Origin: Amyloporia xantha
Taxonomy: Eukaryota > Basidiomycota > Agaricomycetes > Polyporales > Adustoporiaceae
NCBI GenBank assembly: GCA_036971615.1
Contig: JAYKKR010000040.1
Span: 186,001-250,000 of the forward strand
Direction: 5' to 3'
Length of the DNA: 64,000 nucleotides
Position numbers and translations under genes: made by a program. A model generated the notes under the pieces. It did no database searches and was not told the origin of the DNA. It saw only the letters and a program-made list of their open reading frames with translations. Below, one piece after another: positions 36,601 through 49,222 of this stretch. How positions within the stretch are numbered: position 1 is the first letter of the stretch; every line of letters starts with the position of its first letter.

Positions 36601-38102
36601 CCAAAGACCTACGAATATGGCATCTGGTCACCGGTGGTCTGTTGTATACTTTTCCAGTCGACCCAGCGATCATTACTTTCCGAGCCCTTGGCTTCTCATC
36701 CGACAGTGACGTCATCATGGCCGTTGTCTATAGTCGCGTGGCCGACCATTGCGGCGGCAGCCAGCGTAATGATCAAATGCGCATGTGGGACGCTCGTACT
36801 TACAAGCCTGTGGAGGTCGCCGCCAACAGCAGACAAAATTTCGGTCGAGTCGTTGGAGATTTTCCTTATCGGGAGAATTCTTTTGTGACATGGGTTGACG
36901 ATGACATACATGTCCTGGACTATGAAAGCGGGCTTTTGCGCAAAACCCTACAAAAGCCCAACACCATTCAACGCACATGGATTTGGGAGTCACATCCAGT
37001 ATTCTTCCCAGAGGGAACATCAAGAGTTTTGTCATACAATGGCATCGACATTGTCATCTGGGACGTCGAATCGGAGCAACACCTGTATGTTTTAAAACAG
37101 GCCAATCCAACGTGTGTTGCTATCTCTCCGAGAGGCGACATGATAGCATCGGGTTCTGATGATGATTATCAGTACACAGTCACGATATGGAATGCCGAAA
37201 CTGGGGATCCTATCGCGGTGCTTTCAGGGCATACACAGCAGTTGATATCGGTTTGCTTCGCGCCAGATGGAGCCCGGCTCGTTTCTGGCGATCGGGGTGG
37301 GATCATCCGCGTCTGGGACTTGAGTAATCCTGTGATGGCAGCCCAGAACAGGGAGACCCTTGCACTAGTCCATTCTGGCATTGTCATCTCAGACAGTGGG
37401 AATTTTGTGGCAATGGCAGAAGAGTGCCAACTTCGAATCTGGTCGACAGCGGTAGTCGACAGCGGACAGCCCGTTGTTCAATGTATTCCTGTCGGCGATC
37501 TCTTCCCCGGGGGGAGTACCTTGCTCCTCTCTCCCGACGACGCATGGGTCGTTGTGAATGATAGACTCACTGGACACTTGGAGATGTTCGACGTCAGAAC
37601 GGGGCAGTCAGTCATGCGTGCCACTGGCCCCCCACACGAGGAACCGAGTCCGCGACAGCTAGGCATCTACTCTCCGGACGGGAATCGATTTGCGACAGTG
37701 GATCTACAATTGGTACATATATGGAGAGCAAGCGGCCTTCGGCTTGAATGGACATTCCGAGCAAAGGATTATGTAAATCAGGTGGAATTTTCTCCTGACA
37801 GCACGAGGATATGCGCGAGGAACGCTAAAGGCTCGATCGATCTCTGGAATTGCTCGACGGGGCAGGCACTTTCTGACACAGAGATGGATTGGACACTGAA
37901 GACCGCCAGACCCAAACTCAAGGAAAGAGACGGATGGATATGCGATCAGTCTGGACGAAAGATATGCTGGTTGACGCAGTCGAGAAGACCCTCTCCATAT
38001 ACAAACGCGTTGTCGATGAGTCCCTCCGGAGGTCATTTGGCGATCATCTCTTTCATGGTGCAGCTGACCACTTTAGATATCTCCAAGTGTCAGCCCGTTT
38101 GA
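33607..38102 (+). CDS. NLR4: helical-bundle - NACHT - WD40-like STAND protein
   Basis: Exons: 33607-33774, 33829-34010, 34067-34205, 34284-34340, 34407-34434, 34493-36075, 36132-38102; about 1375 aa. It is a full-length paralogue of NLR2: exons 2-5 have exactly the same lengths (182, 139, 57, 28 nt) and phases. The helical bundle (start MSKKRKELKVSE; RIETLVRCLQEI) occupies residues 1 to about 190. Walker A GGAGTGKST is near residue 251, Walker B is VVIIIDAVDEC, and ITSRPEY follows. The last exon encodes diverged WD40 units, for example LTYSPNGLWIVAGMHSGRIQ and SVCFAPDGARLVSGDRGG with IRVWDLS. The frame is intact throughout, so I regard it as a working receptor of unknown ligand. Its upstream 300 bp resembles that of NLR3. 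Confidence 0.9.
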
Positions 38103-39239
38103 GTTTCGTGTCATCGTATTGGATTGTTTTGTTCATGTATGGACTTGCTCGAATTCAAATCGCGGGTGATATGCGGTAGTAGGCTGCAGCCGCTGCGATC
38201 TTTTCAATATTAGGTTTTCACAAGCTGTGTGCAGTGTGCACTCGCCTTGACGTTGTCTATCAGATATCACACGTTCAATCACTCGTGTACAATAGGGACA
38301 GAACCTCCATGGAGGCCAGTTGTAGGGCCCCTGAAGGGACACATACGGAAAGGATGAGCCATTCCGGGGTGAGCCTGTTGCCGTCGCGCGATGTTGACGC
38401 GTCATGCCACGTGATCGTGATCCCTATCGCGTGGAGGACGCTCAGCAGCCTCAGCTCGAGCGAGCTCCTTCCGTTCTACGGGCAGACACCAAAGAATACT
38501 TGCTGCCGTGTCTCCAAATTGTAGCGCTGACGCTGGTCTGTGTTCGGATATCTAACCGCCTCAGCCCTCCGGCCACACATCTGACGTGAAAATCTAACAG
38601 AAACGATGGGCTGTATCTCCGGTCTTCAGGCAACATCACGTACACAACGCACATTTACGCACCATTCCTCGCTCCTGAGAGGAAAGCGTTTGACCGGAGG
38701 TCATACCGTCCCTATATGTATCCCTATGAAATGCAGGCATAGATGCGTTCGTGTGTGACGTATGGGCCCTGTCTTGGATAGTCAAGGTGTTTATGTCTCC
38801 GCCTCGCAATCAGCTCATCTAAGGCATGCTCATCCGAGCAGGGCGCGATGGCCTCTCCCAAACAGTGCATCCGCCCTTGGGTATTGATAGTTGCTCGACC
38901 AAGCTATACGCTAGGCTTACATAGGTGCGAGTAGCACTGTGGTACAGGAGACTAATCATATGCTGTGTTCGCCCTCCCATCTGTCGCACGTCAGAAGCGA
39001 GTGCAAGGATGTGTCGGAGGAGCCTACACTCGGCGAGCCTGTACGTACGTATCACAGGTACTCTGAATGTCGAATCTAGAGCCAGCCGAGACTAATTAGA
39101 AAGATGTAGCAGGACATCTACGCGATGGGTGCTGGCACGACGTTGGGACGTACGGGGCGTGTTGGACTCGGTCGCCAGCGGAAGCGCTGACGTTCACTTG
39201 GTGATATGCCAGGGGAATAACTTCTCATATACGCACTGA
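38103..39239. other. 3' flank of NLR4, no supported gene
   Basis: No recognisable gene. Short plus-strand frames at 38234-38589 are of unknown meaning. Near 38602 a short motif resembles sequence upstream of NLR3 (18583). Confidence 0.4.
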
Positions 39240-39420
39240 ATGGGTTACAGACACTCATTTAAGGCGATATTCGCCAGCGAGACATAGTCCAGCGACTGTA
39301 CGCATCGGGTCGTTGAGAGCGCGTGCAGTAGATAGTCGGCGGTGAAAGTAGAACTGCCCCCTGCTACCCGTGGCAGGGAGAAGGAGGTGGACAGCGTGCA
39401 AATTGTCAGACATCGACAGA
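39240..39420 (-). pseudogene. remnant of an F-box paralogue (part of second exon)
   Basis: Reading the minus strand gives LLHALSTTRCVQSLDYVSLA then NIALNEC and a stop. This aligns with ILHALPARLARCVPSLEYVS and LAEVALNA of the intact F-box gene directly upstream in transcription (exon 2). Upstream codons contain stops and only this piece of the second exon is kept. It marks a fifth copy of the F-box family at the edge of the array. Confidence 0.65.
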
Positions 39421-39641
39421 CTCGACTCGCGGTGCCGCCGCGACACTCGCCTGTGCCTGATATAATTACATTTCACGTACGTACGAGAAGCACATCCTTC
39501 CTACATCTGATATCATCATCAGCGGCTGTTTTTAGGGGGAAATCGATATTTTATACATGTCGTTGGCTACACGCACCGCCCTCGGTGTGCCTGCCATGGT
39601 CAGGTTTAGAAGACGACAGGCGGACATTTGCCTCAGGACGC

Positions 39642-41239
39642 TCAAGCGTCTTTGCTTCGCTGCAGCTTCAGCCGGATCTGTTCCCCCTCGGCATACGGAA
39701 TCGCCTGCACGGTGCGCGCTCCCGCCACATCGATAATGCGCCACCATGAAGCCTCCTTGTATGTGCGCTGGATAGGTTGGGGCGTTGTCCGCGCATTCAG
39801 CGCCACCTCCGCCAGCGAGACATACTCCAACGACGGCACACATCGGGCTAGTCTCGCCGGGAGTGCATGCAGGATGCTGTGTGTTATGGGAGTAGAGCTG
39901 CTGCCCTTGGCGGGGCACAGGACACCGGGGAAGAGTCGCTCGTCTAAGCAGATCTGGATGCAGGTCAAGCCGGACGATGCGAACGTCTCCGGGAGCAGGT
40001 TCTGCGGGCGCCGGTTAGCTCGCGGGCGTCAACCCATGATGCATGGCGCTGCGACAGCCAGCAGCTATGGAAGAGAACGCCACTCACCAACCATGTCGGC
40101 GCGCCGCGCGTGTTGCTGTTGTCAACGGAGCGGTCGCTCGTGATGACGAGCTCCAGGCTGCGCAGCCCCGGCGCCGCCGCGGCGAACGCCGTCCAAAACG
40201 CCTCCGCCTTGTCGATATAGGGGGCAGCCTCTGTCCAGTAGTGCATCTCGAACACGAGCACGGCCACGACGGGCGCGAGGATGCGGACCGTCGGCGCGAT
40301 GAAGTTGGCGCCCGCGGTCAGGGGGATGAGGTCCGTCGCCTCGAACAAGTGCGCGTGCGTCGTCAAGGCCGTGAAATCTCGCGCGGGGCCGCATGCGCGC
40401 TGCAGGGTGGGCCAGGTCCGCGCGTCGCCCTCCGCCCGCGCGTGCTGCCCGGCGAGCAGGAGCTCCGTGATGTTGGGGAAGAGCCGCGTGTAGACCTCCA
40501 TCGGGAGCGCGTTGTCGCGGATCTCGAGCGCGGTGACGGCGGGCCAGCAGCCCATGGGGTTGAGGTCCATCATGGGCCAGTCGGCGAAGGGCGGGAGGAA
40601 GTCGTAGCCGAAGTGGTGGAGCACGACGCGCCGGATGCTGGGCAGCGTGTGGATGCTCTCGAGGATCGCGCGGGAGCCATCCATGGTTGGCGGTGGGAGG
40701 GTTGGGATGACGGACAACTCTAGGGTGTGGGGGGCGCTGCGGAGATGGTACAGTATCCTTGATACCTGGGCGCCGACTTCGGACAGCGCGAGAGATGACA
40801 AGTGCGGGAGGGCGGACACCGCCTCGTCGATACGGTCATCGGCGAGTGAGAGACGCTTTACGCACGGGAGGCTGAGCGTCGTGAGATTGACGGCTTGCCG
40901 GAGGAGCTCGGTGAGCGGGCGCGCCAGGCTCGCGTCGCAGTCGTCGTCCCAGAGAACGATGGGGGAGTGGGGGATGCGCGGTTTTTGTCTCACCAGTGCG
41001 ATGAGGGATATCTTCAGCGTCCGCAGTCTCAAGGGACGGCTGGGGTCAGCGAGCATGTACTTGCACATGGCAGCTACGTTGTCGGGCCCGGGGCTCCCGA
41101 ATTGCACTGTCGAGTGCGCGTGATCCAGCGCGAGAGCGTTGATCTGCCGCGATGTCTTCGACAGGGTCAAAGCCTCCCGAGGAGAGAGGAGGGAGATGAT
41201 ACCCGTCAAAACATCGTCGTTCAGATCGAGTAGATGCAT
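39642..41239 (-). CDS. F-box protein with LRR-like C-terminal region (copy 1)
   Basis: Two exons, 41239-40088 and 40001-39642, about 503 aa. The N-terminal F-box reads MHLLDLNDDVLTGIISLLS then PREALTLSKTSRQINALALD. It is followed by a long region of regularly spaced leucines (LTTLSLPCVKRL, LSSLALSEV, LRSLELVI), probably leucine-rich-repeat-like. Exon 2 holds the family motif SLEYVSLAEVAL and WWRIIDVAGART. F-box proteins link substrates to the SKP1-CUL1 ubiquitin ligase; the substrate here is unknown. The start was set at the Met conserved in all four paralogues; an in-frame Met at 41269 would add ten residues. It is noticeably GC-richer than the other copies. Confidence 0.8.
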
Positions 41240-41269
41240 ACAGCTGAGGCGTGGAATAAGGAATGTCAA

Positions 41270-43356
41270 GTTGTACGGGGTTAAGTACTAAGTCCTAATG
41301 CAAGACGCGGGTCTCAATGCTGTGTATAGAAAGCTACACATCTTAGTCTTCAGTCGAACTCATGTCAATATCTGAGATCACTTACATCCTCTTTCCTGTT
41401 GCGACCACGTTTCTTCTATGCAACTCAAGGGGAATAATCGCGTTTATACCTGGAACGAGATAAGCAGAGGGTTGAGAACACGGGAAGGTCTCAAGTGTGG
41501 CTCAAGTGTGGCGGGCGCACTATATTTATGAATCCGGATTCAGTCACATGGTGGACGCGTCTATGCGTTGTAATTGAGTTTCGTGTTCCGAGTTTGCCTT
41601 TTGCTGCCCGTACTATCAAGCTGTAGTAGACTCATGTCAGATAATAGCGAGCATCGTCGTATGTAAATACACAGTTTCTCAGAAAGGGGTTTTTGCTCTG
41701 CTTAGACCGGTCTCATCCTCGTAGGACTAGACGCTCACCGCAGTTATACGGATGAGGTATGTCTTCATTAGAATCCTCGTCAGGAGTTAGTAGATCTGTA
41801 ATGCTGATGAAGTCGACGGAATGCCTGGAGTGTGTGTTCACGTGCGTAACGGCTTGGACTGAGGTTATAGGTGAGATTCTATGTTGACATAATCGCTCCG
41901 AAGTAATCAATCGCTGCTAGTAGTCGAACCAATTCCGTTTGAATCCTGTTCACAAAAACGTCTATTTATTTTGCGATGGAAATGACATGGCTTGTTTTCA
42001 ACGACCATAAGGGCCCAAACCTGATAGCTGGTGCTGATCAGTGTACCCTTTTCCAGGCTCTGAGCGAAGAAAACATGCCAGCAGATGCAGACAGCAAGCG
42101 TAAAGGCATGTCTTTTTTACAGCGGCGTTATAGAGAATTATAGCCTCGTGGCGATCATCGTGTAAGCCGGAAATATTAATTCCAACTCTTGAATCAGAAA
42201 TGGTACTTTGTTGAGTTTTTGTTCAATTGAGCGAAAGATCAATCATAAAAAATATTATTAATAGGCTCTCAGTTCAAAAAATGACCATATGGGTCACGTC
42301 TTGTGTCACGTTGTGTGATTAATGTGACCTCCAGCCAAAAATGTCACAGCCTGTCAGCCACTCATCTTTGTGCGCAATACGGTGAAGTGTCCGGTGCGAT
42401 TTATAGGAATATGTAGCTAGTATGTGCGATATTCAATGAGAACATAAGAAAATTACTCTTTGAGACCCCAAGCAGACTCCAAACTTGTCTGTGTCTGAGA
42501 CGTGAAGTCAAGCTTTGACATGGTTGGCAAGTGTGTTGATGTCCGGGCAAAGGTATGCCTGAAGCTTCGGAACCGTCTAATGCTTCAAGTATGCTGATCA
42601 GAAGTGTTCACGCAATTTTTACGCGCGGGTGTGATTCACAAATGCATAAATTTCGATTCGAAACATGGTAAAACCCCTCTATATAATAATGCATAACCCC
42701 AATATGGCTATGCATTATGCATTATGAAATAGTATGCATAAATATCCGCGGACGACGTTGGTCCCCGGCTCAGCTCATGCATTATGAGATTGTCTACTGT
42801 ATAGCTTTACAGATGTTTGCAGCGGCCAGGAATTGATGCACATTGCCAGTAATCTGAAGCGTAGGAGAGACACCCAAAGAAGCAGAAACCCGAGGTAGCT
42901 TCCGAAATGTACGCGGTTGATCAAAAAGAGTTTGGAATAAAGCCTAAGCGCGACCAGTGTTCCCAATAGTCAGTTCCTCTTCATGGCATAAGCTCATTTT
43001 TGAGACAATCTCCTTGAAGTGTTTAACTTGAACGGAATCACTATCGTTGCTGCCTCGGTTGGTGGAGGCCTCAACAAACCGCGACTCTGGGCGCTCAGCG
43101 GACAAACGCGATCACGTGGATGGACGCGTCAATCATCGTTCTGTAAAGGAGCTGGTTGCGCTGAGTTGCGGTGATAATGATCAATCGAGGACAACGCCGT
43201 CAAACTGTCAAAACCTAGCCTGATTGTAGAGGAATTTTGAGCAGCGACTGATAAAATACTTACAGCTGCAGCGATAGTAATACATTTCCTATATTACTAG
43301 TACGCGAGTCGATACTATCAGACACAATTAAAGTGCTCACTCCTATCGCGTCATTC
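41270..43356. other. 2-kb AT-rich intergenic region with ATGCAT-rich patch
   Basis: No gene recognised. At about 42640-42800 the motif TGCATAAT or its complement recurs six or so times in AT-rich sequence. A direct repeat CTCAAGTGTGG occurs twice in succession near 41490-41513. Confidence 0.45.
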
Positions 43357-44951
43357 CTACATCTCATCAATTCTGTTTAAATTTTCAAACTCCCGCATCA
43401 TCCGACGGACGCGCTCGCCTTCAATCGTTGAGATAGGCTCAACAGATCGTACCCCGGCGGTGCTGACAATACGCCACCACAATGTCCGCTTGTATTCTCG
43501 TTCGACATCGCCATGCATGGTCGTCACATCAGGGGAGACCTCCGCCAGCGAGAAGTACTGAAGAGACATGATTTGCGTAGCGAATTGCTCCGGAAGGTTT
43601 TGTAGGGCCTCGTACTTCGTGAAGGCCAAGCCATCGTAAGAGTGGAGGAGGTCGTTCAAGCTGGACGAGTGTATGCAGATTTGGATGCAGACTAGACCAG
43701 ATTCTGCTAGGGCTTCTGGAAGGTTATCCTGTGCACAATTGTTTTGTGTCAGTATATTGGTACAACAAAAATGCTCAGCAGGGTGTCGAGACTGACCATC
43801 CATGACGGGGGTTTGGGTACCTGATTATCAGAGACTAAAGAGCTATCCATCGAAGACACCACCAATTCAAGACTTCTCAGCCTCGATCCTGCGTGGACAA
43901 CATCTAACCAGAAGGTAGACAGCCGATGCAGATAATCCACGTCGATCGTGAACGAATTGAAGTCCATGACGAGGACCGCGACGACGGGTGCCATACTTTG
44001 CAGGGCAGCGAGAATGTCGACGGCAATGACCTCCGACAGATCCACACGAGGAAGCACCAGTGTATGAATTCTGCGACTGAACTGAGCGAGCGACAGATTA
44101 TAGGGATGGCCAGAAACGTGATGAAGACTCCGCCATGAAGTCTGGTGGTCTGACATGGGTCCGAGGAAGTAGCAGCTCCAGTTCAATGTTCGAACGTTAG
44201 GGAAGAGACATGTGTATACTATGATTGGCAGAGAGTCGTCCAATAATCCCAAGGAGAGTACGTTGTGCCACCTCCTTGCGCGGCTCATGGCTGCTACAAG
44301 TTCGCCATCCGAATGTGCATTTGAGTGATGGCGAAAGTCACGAAGGGTCAAACGGCGGACACTGAGAAGGGGAGGAATATTTTGTAGGATATCGCAGCCG
44401 TCATTGAGATTCGCTGCTGATAGGTCGAGCGAAACAGGCGCGCTGTGCAACCTACCCAGTACGTCTGGAATATGTGGCCCGATATCATCCAGGGATAGAT
44501 GCGACAGGTTCGGAAGTGAGGCCACGGCATTCCCAATGCGCGCCGTCGCTTGAAATAATCGTTCCGCACACCCTAGCCTGAGACTACGCAGGCCCTGAGC
44601 ATGCTCGAGAACATCTGCAATGAGGGGAGCTAATGATGTGTCACACTCAATAGTGGATGATTGCCAAGCCTGAGTCCTTCCACCACTGTCCTGTTTCGTC
44701 GTGAACGCATCGGGACATATCTCCAGAGTACGTAACCTACGCGGCCGGCGAGGGCTGTCTGCGAGCATATATGAACACATGGCAGCTATCCTCTCAGGCC
44801 CAGGTTTTGAAAAGCGAACTTCTGAATGGGCACGGTCCAACGCAATGTCCGACAGCCGCCGCGACGTGAAAGACAGGATGAGTGCCTCCTGGGGTGATAA
44901 GAGGGACGTTATGACGGCGAGAACGTCGTCATCAAGATCGCTGAATATCAT
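43357..44951 (-). CDS. F-box protein (copy 2)
   Basis: Exons 44951-43797 and 43728-43357, about 508 aa. The F-box is MIFSDLDDDVLAVITSLLS then PQEALILSFTSRRLSDIALD. A leucine-rich middle follows (GLRSLRLGCAERL, LSHLSLDDIG, LRSLELVVSS). Exon 2 carries VCIQICIHSS, QYFSLAEVSP and WWRIVSTAGVRS. The intron sits at the same place as in the other three copies, after the PSWM (PTWL/PSWL in the others) motif. An in-frame Met at 44984 would add eleven residues. Presumed substrate receptor of an SCF ubiquitin ligase; target unknown. Confidence 0.8.
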
Positions 44952-44984
44952 TTGTTGGTAGGAGAAACGCCAAATTGCCACCAC

Positions 44985-45705
44985 AATACTGGGGCGTGCA
45001 CGTTGAATGGTATTAGTAAACTATGGTTGTAGTACAGTACAGTACTCGCTTACTCACCCACGTATACCGGCTCGTGCAGCGACCCAACATGCGCAACTCT
45101 ACAAGGCCGCCTGAGTTCAGTGCTGCAGTTGATAGGACGGCGGAGATATAGTTGGCGTAGGCTCAGCAATAGCAGTAAAATAGTACGAACGCAGCAGTGA
45201 AAGTCAAACATATGATCGACCACAGGCGGCCCGCGATCTTCTTTGTCGGCGATGGCTAATCGATATATACACCTCGATCATAAACAGCTTGAATATGGTC
45301 TTTCACATTACTTCATTTGATTACAGGATTGGACACGTTATAACCTTGGCTATATCCATTATTATGGACGCAATCGATTTTACGCGCGGCAGCGGATTCG
45401 AGCTTTTTGAAAGCTAGACTAATTTGGCCGTTGAACAGTCTGGGTGAAATTTAGTTATGGTTGCGATCACGGTAACACTTCGAACGGAAAGTCCACGCCG
45501 CGCCTGATAATTATACTCGAATAACGCACGGAATACCGAATGTCTCAGGCAAGAAAGCAAAATCCGTATACTATAGTCTTCGAAACCCCTCAACACCTAT
45601 ATGAATGCAAAATTTATGTGTCTGTAGTCCGACACCGGTGGCAAGACTAGCAGAGTATATCATAGTCCAACACCGGCCTCCTCAGGGCGCATCCATACCC
45701 GTACC
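44985..45705. other. spacer between F-box copies 2 and 3
   Basis: No gene. The part from about 45540 to 45680 (3' flank of copy 3) resembles 49070-49190 (3' flank of copy 4), so the duplicated block includes sequence beyond the stop codons. Confidence 0.5.
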
Positions 45706-47264
45706 CTAGCTCTGTCCAAAAGATGCGCTGCCTGTCTCCAGGAGCATCTCATGGACGCGTCCTCCCTCTGCGGCAGAAAGTGTTCGAGCTGTTCGCGCGC
45801 CCTCCACATTGGTGACCTTCCACCAAAAGGATTTCTCATATGTTCGGAGCTTGAGACCAGAACGCTTCGAATCGGTCAAGGAGACCTCCGCTAACGAGAA
45901 GTACTCCAGCGACGGTACATTTTTCGCAAATTGCTCTGGGAAAGCCTGTACCGTCTTGACATCGGTGAAACTGGAATCGGTATTACGAGCGTCTAGAATA
46001 TGTGCGAAATGGCGTTTGTCGAAGCAGATCTGGATGCATGTTACGCTTGATGTATCAAATGCATGAGGGAGAGATTCCTGCGTTCTTTGGATCAACCACG
46101 AGCGGAGGGAATATGAAGCGAAGTGCTCACTAGCCACGACGGGAGATCAGGAGGACCGTCAGGATGTTGCCATTTCTCTGTCCCAGAGATCACCACTACG
46201 AGATTTTGCAGTCTCGGTACAGCGTTAACGAGATCTTGCCAGAAGGTGATATCTATATTGATAGATCGGGAGCCATGGATAAATTGACGAGCATTGAAAG
46301 CCAGAGTGACAGTGACGGGAGCTAAATTCCGTACTGCATGAAGCACATGCCCCCTGATATAACTATCGCTCAGACCAATCAGACCAGAAAACTCTACCGT
46401 GTCTGTGCGGCACATTATACCGGAGAAGTGGAGGTCATTGGGAAACCCAATGACATGAGACAAGTGGGACCACGTGATATCATTGTTCCTCGCCTCGCGA
46501 TCCATGCCGGCAGAATTCATGATGACCGTCTGGATATTGGGAAACAGATGCGCATGAACGGCCATTGGAAAGAAGTCGTTGATGAGGGAGATAGACGTCA
46601 CGTTGGGCCACTGTTTGGAAAGACAGATCTCTGACACCAACGCGGCAGTGGATTGCAAGGCGTATTTAGGACGGAAATACTTGAATTCAATGGACCGGAC
46701 GCTGTCGATTGGGGAAATGCTTCGAAGCAGTTCACCGAGGTCCTCGTGCACTGGCGACGATAGGGAGATCGATTGAGGAGCACTGCACAGCCTATTCAGT
46801 ACTCCGGCTGTCTTCAACCCGATACTGCCCAAGGCAATGTGTGATAAATTCGTGAGCGCAGCCACCGCGTCCCCTATGCGAACATTTTCTTCCATGAGAC
46901 GATCCATAAGAGGGAGGCGCAGTTTCCTCAAACCGACAGCTTGCTCAAGGAGGTCCATGATGAGGGCAGCCGGTGTCAAGTCCAGCACATCATCGTCCTC
47001 CTCGCTGTTCGTGCGAAAAGCGTCATACGACAATTCCAACGTCCGTAGCCTGAGAGGACGGCGCGGACTATCTGAGAGCATGTATCGACACATGTTATTT
47101 ATCCTCTCTGGACCCGGCTTGACGAAACGCACTTCGGAATGGGCGCGATCGAGCGCGATCGAATGGATCTGCCGTGAAGTGGTCGACAGTATGAGAGCAT
47201 CGTGACATGATAGTAGCGATGTGATCGTGCAAAGGACATCTTCGTTGAGGTCGACGAGGATCAT
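45706..47264 (-). CDS. F-box protein (copy 3)
   Basis: Exons 47264-46131 and 46077-45706, about 501 aa. The F-box is MILVDLNEDVLCTITSLLS then CHDALILSTTSRQIHSIALD. The leucine-rich region includes GLRKLRLPLMDRL, LSHIALGSIGL and LQNLVVVIS. Exon 2 has TCIQICFDKRHFAHIL, SLEYFSLAEVSL and WWKVTNVEGART. It is closest to copy 4, with the exon-2 lengths identical (372 nt). It faces a broken BTB gene across a divergent intergenic region, as copy 4 faces an intact one. An in-frame Met at 47282 would add six residues. Confidence 0.82.
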
Positions 47265-47549
47265 GTCGATAATTTCGCGCACAAATGGCTGTGGTCAGGC
47301 CAAACGGGTGGGCGATTGGTTTCTGTTATATAATTGATCACGAGTAGACTTTAGTGCAAGGTAAGTCCCTACTCACGTCAGCTGTGAAAGATGGAAAGCT
47401 AGTCGCACACAGCGCTGTACATTGCCTGAGCAGAGTCTCGCGCTACGCAGAAATCGGAGGTTGACATAGCACCCAATTCGGACTTCGGGGCGGCTACTGT
47501 CAAGTCGTTCCTGTTGTTCCTGGCATACCGTGTGTTCACACTTCACGTC

Positions 47550-47590
47550 GCGTTACAAGCCACGTGATTTGTGACTGCGACGCGTCCTAA
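47550..47590. promoter_or_regulatory. conserved block in divergent F-box/BTB intergenic region (copy A)
   Basis: The stretch containing CACGTGAT then TTGTGACTGCGACGCGTCCT is repeated almost exactly at 50994-51034 in the sister intergenic region. Here it lies between F-box copy 3 and the BTB pseudogene. Its place between divergent genes suggests a shared promoter element, or it may simply mark the recent duplication. Confidence 0.5.
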
Positions 47591-48384
47591 AGTGAGCTCC
47601 AAAGGTGTTTGATCTTTGAACGATGGCGGCAGACAAACATTTGACACTTGCCAAACAAAGCGGTAAGCTAACGGTATTTCCGTCAGGGTTGCTCTAATTA
47701 TGACAGTTTAACCACCGTGTAGAAATTTCACACCACGATGCAGACGTATGCAAGAACGATCACTGGCATACACTCGCGGGAACCTATGTCACTCAGGCTA
47801 GTGAAGTTTTAATGCTGATACAGGCAGGAAATTATTTGAACCACTCCTCATGGTAAATCTTGCAGTGCAGTTGAATTGGAGCACCCGGGAGGAATGAGAC
47901 GGTAGGCCAACGTCATTGAAGGCGAATGGCAGTGGGCCGGCAGTAGAACGGTTCACGACACACTTCTGGTCTCACATGCATACCCGAAGAATTGAGTGTA
48001 AGTGTTGCATTGTTCTCATGAAATGAACTACAATCGTCTAGGATGCAAAAGAGCTGAAGCGAAATACTTGACCAGTGGTTCGAATAGATGCCGTCCGCCA
48101 ACCTAGATGACGGTTGCGCCACCAGGATAATCATGGTAGTAAATAACTGAAAGAATAGTCTAGTCTGGTGTATTGATCAAATGCCGTGCTACTATGACAG
48201 GAAAACCATGCATCGCACCTGCATTTCACGCCAAGTCCACAAGAGAAGTCGCTGGCCAGAAGGGATTTCCTACAACCTTGGATAGATTCAAGCAAAGCGC
48301 GCTGGGTCACCGGCGAACTCATGAGTGCTGGTCATAGTGACGGGACGTGCAGGGATTGGCACCGGCGCCAGCATGGGATGAGGA
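47591..48384. other. extra sequence between conserved block and BTB pseudogene
   Basis: In the sister locus only about 55 bp separate the conserved block from the BTB start; here about 800 bp do. No gene or clear mobile element ends could be recognised, but it may be an insertion. Confidence 0.4.
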
Positions 48385-48710
48385 GGTCATTGCCAAGTGC
48401 CTCCATGAACGGAGAACCCATCGCCCATCTCTCGACATGCTTTCTCGTATCCAAACTCCTTATCACAGCAGCGTCAGATGATTTCCCCCATATACTCCCC
48501 ACGGTGGCTCCCAGCGGCCTCTCGGAGAGCCTATTGCCATGATCAACATTCGCCAGAATCGGACGCAACGATCGAAAGCATCCTCTGCTGCATATACCCT
48601 GTACCGGATCCCGTCACTTGCGGCTTATGCGACGCATACGAGTCAACGACGCTGATCAAGATGAAGTACCGCGTCCCGGCCTCTCACTGGAGCAAACGGT
48701 CGCATACTTC
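48385..48710 (+). pseudogene. broken BTB/POZ gene
   Basis: The frame encoding HLSTCFLVSKLLITAASDDF stops after GLSESLLP. A second frame then continues SPESDATIESILCCIYPVPD, and a third gives PRPGLSLEQ. These match, in order, HLSTRFLVSKLLITAASDYF, LPESDATIETVLRCIYPVPE and PKPKLTLEQ of the intact BTB gene at 51.1-52.0 kb. At least two frame changes and a stop disrupt it, and the 3' half is not recognisable. It is the partner of F-box copy 3 in the duplicated block. Confidence 0.85.
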
Positions 48711-48889
48711 TGCGTTAGCCACGGTTCATCAGTATATAAGCCTCGATTCGCGAATAGCCTCGATAGGGACTTCATTCTTCATTTTTGCGGGAATGGAACT
48801 GCGTGTGGCTTCTGTCCACACAAGCGAACGTTCTTACGCTCCAGTAAGAACGACCCCTCAAACTTCTTCAACTCTCAAGCTTCACTAAA

Positions 48890-49222
48890 TAGTAACAGGT
48901 AGTCGCCGTAAATATAATACAATGCGATCACGCCAAAACATCGAACGGAGCATCCAGACAAGAAAGTACGTACAGAACGTCAATACGTTTCATACGTAAG
49001 CCGAGGGTCAGCGTTGTGTCGTTAGTCAATGGCTAATGATCATACTCGTACAGCGCAGTCAGTCAAAATCAGGCAAGAAATCAGAACACGTATACAGTCT
49101 TCAAAAAGCCTCAACACCTGTGCGAATGCGAATCTCTGTCTTTGTAGCCTAACACCCGCGTCAAAACTACCAGAGCATGTTTGAAAGGTCAAATCCGAGG
49201 GTGCGATATACCTATACCTACT
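48890..49222. other. spacer downstream of BTB pseudogene
   Basis: No gene. It includes the 3' flank of F-box copy 4, homologous to the 3' flank of copy 3. Confidence 0.5.

Noticed and set aside
40043..41233. Plus-strand ORFs (112-226 codons) over 40.0-41.2 kb
   Set aside because: Antisense shadows of the GC-rich F-box copy 1, with strongly charged, low-complexity translation.
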